From JBBQSU01 sp038234815 (GTDB lineage: Bacteria > Planctomycetota > Phycisphaerae > Tepidisphaerales > Tepidisphaeraceae), in NCBI GenBank assembly GCA_038234815.1, contig JBBQSU010000133.1:1-9272 (forward strand): DNA of 9,272 nt, read 5' to 3'. A program made the position numbers and the translations under genes. The notes beneath the pieces were generated by a model that made no database searches, was not told where the DNA came from, and saw nothing but the letters and a program-made list of their open reading frames with translations. The stretch's first letter is position 1. Each line of letters opens with the position of its first letter. Below are positions 1-5,930 of the stretch, one piece after another.

Positions 1-141
1 GCCAGCGGCCAGCAGGTGTGGGTGTGCGCTGCATGGGTGAACGGCAAGAACGAGGCTGGCCCGACCAGTGTGCCGATCAGCACGAACGTGCAAGGCGGCG
101 GCGGCGCCAGCGCTGCGGCGCCGTTGAAGATCGCGGCGTAA
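1..141 (+). CDS. C-terminal end of a fibronectin type III-like protein (partial)
   Basis: Frame 1 is open from the first base of the window and ends at a TAA (139-141), giving the last 46 residues of a protein that begins upstream. The visible part begins with a strand-like stretch, GQQVWVCAAWVNGKNEAGP, which has the look of the late strands of a fibronectin type III fold, where a 'W/F-x-R-x-R-a-v-n-x-x-G-x-G-P-x-S' pattern is usual. It then gives way to a Gly/Ala-rich tail (VQGGGGASAAAPLKIAA). I recall small Fn3 proteins of this kind as common in Planctomycetota and Verrucomicrobiota, but no function can be assigned from 46 residues. It is not clearly in one operon with the acetyltransferase downstream, because a hairpin repeat lies between them. 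Confidence 0.6.
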   Translation, partial: ASGQQVWVCAAWVNGKNEAGPTSVPISTNVQGGGGASAAAPLKIAA

Positions 142-150
142 TTCTTTTCG

Positions 151-231
151 TCCACGGATGAACACAGATGAACGCGGATAAGAAGCAGCTTCGCCAACTC
201 TTATCTGTGTGAATCTGTGTTCATCTGTGGA
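151..231. repeat. Inverted repeat, 32-bp arms, 17-bp loop
   Basis: The left arm (151-182, starting TCCACGGATGAACACAG) and the right arm (200-231, ending TTCATCTGTGGA) are reverse complements at 27 of 32 positions by manual alignment, around a 17-nt loop (183-199). Each arm is itself made of 10-bp units: GATGAACACA, GATGAACGCG and GATAAG on the left, and ATCTGTGTGA, ATCTGTGTTC and ATCTGTGG on the right. In RNA it would form a long hairpin between the Fn3-like stop codon and the acetyltransferase start. There is no U-tract after it, so it is not a classical intrinsic terminator. I recall elements of this wording as dispersed intergenic repeats in planctomycete and related genomes. A REP/BIME-like dispersed element is the likeliest reading. 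Confidence 0.8.
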
Positions 232-243
232 CAATTTCTGTCT

Positions 244-247
244 GAGG
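244..247 (+). promoter_or_regulatory. Shine-Dalgarno that decides the acetyltransferase start
   Basis: GAGG lies 6 nt upstream of the ATG at 254. The frame stays open further upstream to a GTG at 209, but that codon is inside the right arm of the inverted repeat and would add 15 residues with no homology-like character. The ATG is therefore preferred. Confidence 0.6.
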
Positions 248-253
248 TGTTCC

Positions 254-1273
254 ATGAACGACATCATTATTCCAATCTCCACGCCGATCGCATTGCCGAA
301 ACTCGACATCACCATCCGCCCCGGCGTGATTGAAGATGTGCCGTTTCTGGATTCATTGCAGAAGTTGCATACGAAGCAGGTTGGCTGGATGCCGACGAAG
401 CAGTTTGAGGGGAAGATCAAGCTGGGGCACGTGCTGATCGCGGAGAGGGACGGCCAGCCGGTGGGATACTGCATCGGCAACGATCAATACTTCAAGCGGG
501 ACGATGTGGGCATCATTTATCAGATGAATGTGATGCCGGGGAAACAGCGCGGGTTCATCGGGGCATCGTTGCTAAAGGCACAGTTTGAGCGGAGTGCGTG
601 GGGCTGCAAACTGTATTGCTGCTGGTGCGCGCAGGACATTGCGGCCAACAGGTTTTGGGAAGCGATGGGGTTTGTGGCATTGGCGTTTCGGGCGGGGAGC
701 GAGAAGAAATCGCGCGTGCATATCTTCTGGCAGAAGCGGATTCGACAAGGCGATACAACAACGCCGTGGTGGTTTCCGAGCAAGACAGCCGGGGGGAGCA
801 TTCGGGAGGATCGGATTGTGCTGCCGATCCCGCCGGGCACGCATTGGAGTGATGCAAAGCCGATGATATTGCCGAACGAACCGATCACAAGAACGTTGCA
901 CAACGAAGGCACGGAGATCACGAAGAAAGACAAAGCAAAGAAAAGGCCTGCTTCGTGCGCTTTGAATCTTCATGCTCAACCAATAGCACCGATCCGGCGC
1001 AACGGGCTGATGTTTGATATCCCCAAGCAGGGCGAGCCGTTGCCGGCGATTAAGCCGGCGAAGGCGTTGAAGGAAAAGTCGCCGCGACCGAAGCGCGTGT
1101 GTGATGCGCGATTGGTATCGGCAGCGCGGGAGCTGCGCGATCGGTGGCTCGAGGAAGTGAATGCCGGGCGGTATTTATTGGAAGCAAGTGGCAAGTATGA
1201 AGTGAGGCGGCTGATGGCGGAGCATGCCAGCGACGGGGGCACAATGCCGGTGAAGTTGCTTTCGGCGGCTTGA
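254..1273 (+). CDS. GNAT-family N-acetyltransferase with a long C-terminal extension
   Basis: A 339-residue protein. Residues about 17-165 look like a GNAT fold: an opening strand 'LDITIRPGVIEDVPFL', a central strand 'HVLIAERDGQPVGYCIG', then 'IYQMNVMPGKQRGFIGASLL', where QRGFIGA is a loose version of the acetyl-CoA binding Q/R-x-x-G-x-G/A loop, and a final 'ANRFWEAMGFVAL' typical of the last GNAT helix and strand. A cysteine cluster (C118, C122, C123, C125) sits just before that helix, which is unusual for the family. Residues about 170-210 (PWWFPSKTAGGSIREDRIV...) and a helical tail (about 284-322, ARELRDRWLEEVNAGRYLLE) are not standard GNAT parts. Between them is a basic, probably disordered linker (222-283). 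The acetyl acceptor is unknown. The next gene starts 60 bp downstream on the same strand, but nothing links the two functionally. Confidence 0.7.
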   Translation: MNDIIIPISTPIALPKLDITIRPGVIEDVPFLDSLQKLHTKQVGWMPTKQFEGKIKLGHVLIAERDGQPVGYCIGNDQYFKRDDVGIIYQMNVMPGKQRGFIGASLLKAQFERSAWGCKLYCCWCAQDIAANRFWEAMGFVALAFRAGSEKKSRVHIFWQKRIRQGDTTTPWWFPSKTAGGSIREDRIVLPIPPGTHWSDAKPMILPNEPITRTLHNEGTEITKKDKAKKRPASCALNLHAQPIAPIRRNGLMFDIPKQGEPLPAIKPAKALKEKSPRPKRVCDARLVSAARELRDRWLEEVNAGRYLLEASGKYEVRRLMAEHASDGGTMPVKLLSAA

Positions 1274-1333
1274 TGGCAGGGGTGGTGGACAGGCCGTTCG
1301 GCGTTTGGGGGGATTTGGTGCTATCATATTCTG

Positions 1334-2668
1334 ATGGACGATTGGAACGATGCCGAGCAAAGGGTCGAGCGCGCTGAGGAGCTTTTCAATCAGCAAAAGT
1401 GGGAAGACGCGCTGAAGGAATTGCGCGCCGCGACGGAAGTCAACCCATACAACCCGTCATGGCATTTCAACATCGGCCTGACACTGGACGAATTGCAGCG
1501 ATACCCCGAAGCCATCGAGGCCTATCAGCAGGCGATCGAACTTGATCCGAACGACCTGTATTCGATGAACCACATGGGCGTGGATCAGCACCGCACGGGG
1601 AAGTATGCCATAGCGCTGAAAACTTTTGAGCGCATGGAAGCCATCGATGCCAGCTTCGAGCCGTCGTATTGCAATCGGATCATTACTTATACAGAACTGG
1701 GCGAACACGACCGGGCAGAGGAGATGTTTTATCTGGCGCGGCTATGCCGGGAGCATTGCCCGCATTGTTATTACAACATCGGATGCAGCCTGTTTGATCG
1801 CGGGTTGTATGACAAGGCGTTGTTTTGCTGGCAGAAGACGCTCGATCTGGATGACGAGCATCCTGAAGTGAATATCCGCATGGCCGAGGCGTTGTGGGCC
1901 AAGGGCGAGCTTGAGCCGGCGCGACAGCAATATCTGACGGGGTTGCGGCTTGATCCGGGTGATACGGAAACGCTGCTGGATTTGGGCGAACTGCTGGTGG
2001 AAATGGGGCGTGAATCCGAGGCGGGGGAGAAGTTTCGTCGGGCGTTGGAAACGTCGCCGGAACTGGCGGGGTGTCATTATTGCTATGGGGTGTGGCTGTT
2101 AGACAGGGGGCACATTGGGCCGTCGCAACGGGCGTTTGCGCACGCATTGAAGCTCGATCCGACGTTTCAAGGAGTTCATCTGCATCTGGCGGAAATCGCC
2201 TGGATGGAGAAGGACAGATTGCTGACGCGGCGCGAGCTTCGCAAGGAAATCCGCCTGCATCCGACTGATCCGGGGGTGCTGATGGAACTGTCCAATCTGC
2301 TGCTGGATGTGGGGCTGACGCGCCCGGCGGTGGCGTGCCTGCGGCGACTGACGCAGATCGACGAGAAGGATGCCGAAGCCTGGCAGAACCTGGCAGTGGC
2401 GCTGTTCCAAAGGCGGGATTATACCGAAGGCATTGCCTGTTCGCTGAAAGCACTTGAACTTGCGCCGGATAATCTTGAGACGATCTACAATCTTGCATTG
2501 GCGCATCAGCAGGCCGGGGAACTAAACCTTTCCTTGCAATGGGTGCGGAAAGGGCAGGCGCTTTCACCGAACGACACATCGTTCGCGCGGCTGGGGTTTC
2601 GATCGCGCCTGCTGCGCGGTAAGGCAATGCTGATGCGCTCTGTTCGCCGGATATTCTTGCGGGCGTGA
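1334..2668 (+). CDS. Tetratricopeptide repeat (TPR) protein, about 12 repeats
   Basis: A 444-residue protein built almost entirely of 34-residue TPR units from about residue 11 to 417. The clearest are 45-78 (FNIGLTLDELQRYPEAIEAYQQ...LDPND), 146-179, 180-213, 248-281, 350-383 and 384-417, each ending in a DP-N/D- or SPND-like turn. There is no signal peptide and no membrane helix, so a cytoplasmic protein-protein scaffold is expected. A cysteine/histidine cluster, C138-x3-C142-x2-C145-x5-C151 with H141 and H144, spans the junction of units 4 and 5, and a second pair (C247-x2-C250) lies 100 residues later. The last 24 residues are strongly basic (FRSRLLRGK...RSVRRIFLRA), perhaps a membrane- or nucleic-acid-contacting tail. 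The ATG at 1334 has no good Shine-Dalgarno. The gene ends 25 bp from the convergent sufT stop. Binding partners are unknown. Confidence 0.85.
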   Translation: MDDWNDAEQRVERAEELFNQQKWEDALKELRAATEVNPYNPSWHFNIGLTLDELQRYPEAIEAYQQAIELDPNDLYSMNHMGVDQHRTGKYAIALKTFERMEAIDASFEPSYCNRIITYTELGEHDRAEEMFYLARLCREHCPHCYYNIGCSLFDRGLYDKALFCWQKTLDLDDEHPEVNIRMAEALWAKGELEPARQQYLTGLRLDPGDTETLLDLGELLVEMGRESEAGEKFRRALETSPELAGCHYCYGVWLLDRGHIGPSQRAFAHALKLDPTFQGVHLHLAEIAWMEKDRLLTRRELRKEIRLHPTDPGVLMELSNLLLDVGLTRPAVACLRRLTQIDEKDAEAWQNLAVALFQRRDYTEGIACSLKALELAPDNLETIYNLALAHQQAGELNLSLQWVRKGQALSPNDTSFARLGFRSRLLRGKAMLMRSVRRIFLRA

Positions 2669-2693
2669 GTGTCCCCCTTGTTCTAAGCGATGA

Positions 2694-3152
2694 TCAGAGA
2701 CCGAGATCAAGCTGGGCCGATTCTGACATGAGGTCCTTGGACCAGGGCGGATCCCACACCAGTTGCACTTCGGCATCGGCCACTTCGTCGATGGCAGCCA
2801 CACGGCGCTGGACTTCGGCGACAAGGGAACCGGCCACCGGGCAGCCCGGTGCGGTCAGGGTCATCTTCACCAACACCGTCTTGTCGTCACTCACGATGAT
2901 TTCGTAGATCAAACCCAGATCATGGATATTCACTGGTATTTCCGGGTCATAAACACACCGGCAGGCCTCAATGACTTTGCCTTCGATCAGCTTTTTCTCA
3001 ATCGAATCAAGCGGAACGACGGGCAAGGCCGGGGCCGAAGGCGCAGCGGACGCAACTGTGCCATGCGCGGCCACCGTGGCTTCGGCCGGCGGATTTAGGG
3101 AAACCACCGGCAGGCTCTTGAGCGACAGCGGATATTTGTAGTCGTCATCCAT
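2694..3152 (-). CDS. sufT: SUF-system Fe-S assembly protein SufT (MIP18/DUF59 family)
   Basis: A 152-residue protein. Residues about 50-152 form a MIP18/DUF59 domain: 'VYDPEIPVNIHDLGLIYEI' (68-85), the 'TLTAPGCP' loop with the conserved reactive cysteine C104, and the ending 'VWDPPWSKDLMSESAQLDLGL', which is characteristic of the SUF-associated (SufT/PaaD-like) branch. SufT helps mature Fe-S proteins in the cytoplasm, probably by assisting cluster transfer rather than building clusters. Residues 1-48 are an extra Ala/Pro-rich extension not needed by the family. C64-x-C66 just before the DPEIP motif is a further thiol pair. The ATG lies 12 nt after the stop of the upstream SufS-SufE gene with no clear Shine-Dalgarno nearby, which suggests cotranscription and translational coupling. 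The SUF neighbour supports SufT over a phenylacetate-pathway PaaD. Confidence 0.85.
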   Translation of the reverse strand: MDDDYKYPLSLKSLPVVSLNPPAEATVAAHGTVASAAPSAPALPVVPLDSIEKKLIEGKVIEACRCVYDPEIPVNIHDLGLIYEIIVSDDKTVLVKMTLTAPGCPVAGSLVAEVQRRVAAIDEVADAEVQLVWDPPWSKDLMSESAQLDLGL

Positions 3153-3164
3153 CGTGTATGCCGT

Positions 3165-4946
3165 TCAATCCTTGCTGGTAAGGCGCGCGCACTGTTCGCG
3201 GATCTTTTTGATAAGGCCATCAAGCCCGATGCGCCGGCGCGTGGTGACGATTTTGTCGATGCCGAGGCGCTTGAGGAAGGCGTCGAGATCGAACGCAAGC
3301 ACTGCCCGCGCATCCTGACCACTGAACAACCGCTGCATCATGCCGACAAGCCCGCGAACGGTAGAAGCATCACTGTCGGCCAGAAATTCGATCCTCCCCG
3401 GCTCTGTCGGCATCCCCCGGGCGACAAGGTGAACGATGCTCATGCAGCCATGGACGCGGGTGGCATCGGTTTTGAGGGATTCGGGCAGTTCTGGAAGATT
3501 CGCCCCAAGGTCTTCGAGATATTGCAACTTGCCCTGGGCATCATCAAACAGCTCGAAATCCGAAAGAAGTTCTGCGGCGGCAGTTTCGATGGTGTCTGCG
3601 GTTTGGGGCGCAAATTGTAGGCTGGCGATGGAAGTTCCGGTAGCCTTGCTCTGCGTATGACGGGTGGCCAAGCGCGCCTTCTGCTCGCCAATGTGGGCTG
3701 TCAGCACGGCGACAAGCCGGTCGATTTCGCTGCGCGTGTTGTACATGGCCAGCGAAACGCGCGCGGTCGAAGAGACATTCAGCCGATTCATCACCGGCAT
3801 ACAGCAATGGTGACCGGTGCGAATCGCGATGCCTTCGCGGTCCAGGGCCAGTCCCAGGTCATACGTGCCAAGCGGCGGATTCTCGACGACAAACGAAACG
3901 ACATCGGCCTTGTCTTTCGCCGTGCCGATGAGCCTGACGCCGGAAACACTGCCGATGCGATCTGCGGCATACGCAAGCAACTGCCGCTCGTGGGGAACGA
4001 TCGTGTCAAAACCAACCGACTGGACGTAATTGATCGCTGCTGCCAATCCGATCGCCCCGGCGATGTGCGGCGTGCCGGCTTCGAATTTGTTTGGCAGCGG
4101 AGCGAAAGTGGTGCCGGTAAACGCGACGGTTTCAATCATGTCCCCACCGGCCTGATAGGGGGGCATTCGCTCCAAAACCGCCCGTTTGCCGAAGAGCACG
4201 CCGATGCCCGTGGGTCCGTAAAGCTTATGCCCGGAGAACGCGAAAAAATCGCAGTCCAGGGTTTGCACGTCAACCGGGTGATGCGCGACACTTTGGGCCC
4301 CGTCGATCAGCACCAGGGCATTGCGTGCCCGGTTTCGAGTCAGCCGGATCATCTCGCCGACGGGGTTGATCGTGCCGAGTGAATTACTGATGTGTACCAC
4401 GGAGACCAACTTGGTCTTGTCGTTCAGCAATTTAGTGAACGCGTCCAGTTGAAGTTCGCCGGCGTCGTTGATCGGAATCACCTTCAGCACCGCGCCGGTT
4501 CGCTGGCAGGCAAGTTGCCAGGGGACGATGTTGGAGTGGTGTTCCATCTCCGAGACAATGATTTCGTCGCCGGGCTTCAGGCCGCTTAATTCCAGCGAAT
4601 GGGCGACGAGGTTGATGCCCTCGGTGGTTCCGCGGGTGAAGATGATTTCGCAGGCCTCGGGGGCATTGATGAACGCGCGGACGGTTTCGCGCGCCTCTTC
4701 GTAGCCCCGCGTGGCGGCCTGGCTCAGCCAATGCACCCCACGATGCACGTTGGCGTTCTCCGATTCGTAATACCGCTGAATCGCATCGAGGACCGCCTGC
4801 GGTTTTTGTGTAGTAGCGCCGTTATCAAAGTAAATCAGCGGCTTGCCATGAACGCTGATGCCCAGGATTGGGAAATCCGCGCGCACGCGCTGCACGTCAA
4901 ATGACGCTGCTGGAACTGGCTGCGGATTGGTGAGGACTCGAGTCAT
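3165..4946 (-). CDS. sufS: Fused cysteine desulfurase SufS and sulfur acceptor SufE
   Basis: A 593-residue fusion. Residues about 15-422 are a class V aminotransferase-fold, group II cysteine desulfurase: 'FPIL...GKPLIYFDNGATTQKP' at the N-terminus, 'SEMEHHSNIVPW', the PLP lysine K241 in SGHKLYGPTG, and the catalytic cysteine C381 in 'RTGHHCCMPVM' (SufS families usually have HHCAMP, so the second cysteine, C382, is notable). After a linker (about 423-445), residues about 450-593 are SufE-like: 'LQYLEDLGANLPELP', the acceptor cysteine C501 in VHGCMSIVHL, and 'LADSDASTVRGLVGMMQRLFSGQ'. The enzyme would take sulfur from cysteine and pass the persulfide within one chain to the SufE domain for Fe-S scaffolds. 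ATG at 4946 was chosen because a GAG lies 5 nt upstream. A GTG two codons earlier (4952) is also possible. scpA ends 84 bp upstream and sufT starts 12 bp downstream. Confidence 0.93.
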   Translation of the reverse strand: MTRVLTNPQPVPAASFDVQRVRADFPILGISVHGKPLIYFDNGATTQKPQAVLDAIQRYYESENANVHRGVHWLSQAATRGYEEARETVRAFINAPEACEIIFTRGTTEGINLVAHSLELSGLKPGDEIIVSEMEHHSNIVPWQLACQRTGAVLKVIPINDAGELQLDAFTKLLNDKTKLVSVVHISNSLGTINPVGEMIRLTRNRARNALVLIDGAQSVAHHPVDVQTLDCDFFAFSGHKLYGPTGIGVLFGKRAVLERMPPYQAGGDMIETVAFTGTTFAPLPNKFEAGTPHIAGAIGLAAAINYVQSVGFDTIVPHERQLLAYAADRIGSVSGVRLIGTAKDKADVVSFVVENPPLGTYDLGLALDREGIAIRTGHHCCMPVMNRLNVSSTARVSLAMYNTRSEIDRLVAVLTAHIGEQKARLATRHTQSKATGTSIASLQFAPQTADTIETAAAELLSDFELFDDAQGKLQYLEDLGANLPELPESLKTDATRVHGCMSIVHLVARGMPTEPGRIEFLADSDASTVRGLVGMMQRLFSGQDARAVLAFDLDAFLKRLGIDKIVTTRRRIGLDGLIKKIREQCARLTSKD

Positions 4947-5030
4947 AAGCACTCATTCTAGGCACACGGCGATCGGATCATTGCTTAATCGATTTCAGGC
5001 TTCGTCCGCTCGCAGGCGCTTTGCAACCAA

Positions 5031-5930
5031 TCAAGTAGGCTCGGCGGCCGGCGGCTCTTCGGACAAATGCAGTGACGCAAACTCATACGTCTTGCGATGC
5101 GCTTCCGATGCCGCTTCGATCTCCATTTCATTGCTCGTCTCGTCCTGATGGACGAGGATTTTCTTCTCTCGGATCAACTCCAGTAGTGCCAGGAAGATGC
5201 CGATCATTTCGCTGCGGCTCTTGCGGCCGACGATGAGTTGCTGCAAGGTCAACTTGCCGTCACGTTTCAAGCGATCTTCGATGTCGGCGGCATGAAGATC
5301 GATCGGCGTATCGTCATAAGTCACGTCGTGAGTTCGGGCGCGCACGCCCACTTCGTGCATCAGGCGATTGAACGCGCTGAGCAGATCCCAGACCTGCACT
5401 TCCTCCAGATCGATCGGAGGGGGTTCGTCGGCTTCACCGTCCAGCTTTGCGGGGTACCGGGCAAAACGGGATTGATGCTCCGCCTGCTGCTGCTCAAGCA
5501 ACATGGCCGAATCCTTGAATCGCTTATATTCCAGCAGTTTTTGCACCAGTTCGAATCGCGGATCGGCCAGCTCCTGGGCCGCAGACGGGCTTCCATCGGC
5601 GCTGGGCGCCTGCGCCTGTCGGGGCAGCAATGTCGCGGATTTGATTTCCATCAGCGTCGCGGCCATCACCAGAAAGTCGCCGGCGACGTTGATATCCAGG
5701 CCATGATCGGCCGAGAGTTCCCTCATCATCGCCATGTAGTGAAAGTACGAATCGGTGATCCGCGCGATGGGAATGTCGTAAATGTCCAGTTCGTCGCGCT
5801 TGATGACGTAAAGCAGCAAGTCCATCGGACCATTGAACACGTCCAATTCCACGCGATAGTCCACTCGGTCCGTCCTTGGTAAAGCCGGCTTGATTTTAGG
5901 CCCCGGTGGGGGAGAATCAAAATGTTGCAT
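5031..5930 (-). CDS. scpA: Segregation and condensation protein A (ScpA kleisin)
   Basis: A 299-residue kleisin subunit of the SMC-ScpAB condensin, which bridges the SMC heads and helps chromosome folding and segregation. The N-terminal SMC-binding region is clear: 'YRVELDVFNGPMDLLLYVIKRDELDIYDIPIARITDSYF' pattern (25-63), then 'DFLVMAATLMEIKSATLLP' (85-103). The middle is an acidic, Gln-rich linker. The C-terminal winged-helix segment follows at about 227-272 ('QQLIVGRKSRSEMIGIFLALLELIREKKI'). Length is somewhat above the common 230-270. The frame is open 71 codons further upstream, but that stretch is antisense to kdsD and rich in Gly/Arg. The ATG at 5930 has GGAGGT 7 nt upstream, so it is taken as the start. 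It overlaps the kdsD start by 9 bp. No scpB is in the window. It is probably the first gene of scpA-sufSE-sufT. Confidence 0.9.
   Translation of the reverse strand: MQHFDSPPPGPKIKPALPRTDRVDYRVELDVFNGPMDLLLYVIKRDELDIYDIPIARITDSYFHYMAMMRELSADHGLDINVAGDFLVMAATLMEIKSATLLPRQAQAPSADGSPSAAQELADPRFELVQKLLEYKRFKDSAMLLEQQQAEHQSRFARYPAKLDGEADEPPPIDLEEVQVWDLLSAFNRLMHEVGVRARTHDVTYDDTPIDLHAADIEDRLKRDGKLTLQQLIVGRKSRSEMIGIFLALLELIREKKILVHQDETSNEMEIEAASEAHRKTYEFASLHLSEEPPAAEPT
5908..5914 (+). promoter_or_regulatory. kdsD Shine-Dalgarno, located inside scpA
   Basis: GGGGGAG ends 7 nt before the kdsD ATG (5922). These bases are also codons of the scpA N-terminus (the DSPPPG region), read on the other strand. 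Confidence 0.75.

Noticed and set aside
226..234. TGTGGACAA as a DnaA box
   Set aside because: One mismatch to the consensus, a single site, and part of the inverted repeat. No origin features are nearby.
1683..2627. 314-codon open frame on the minus strand opposite the TPR gene
   Set aside because: Pro/Ala/Arg/Thr-rich translation with no domain pattern. The plus strand carries a clear 34-residue TPR periodicity, so this is a GC-driven shadow.
2669..2693. Bidirectional terminator between the TPR gene and sufT
   Set aside because: The 25-bp gap has only a TGATCA palindrome, which overlaps the sufT stop. No stem-loop is seen.
3657..4382. 241-codon plus-strand open frame inside the SufS region
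   Set aside because: Antisense to strongly conserved SufS motifs. Its translation shows no fold-like pattern.
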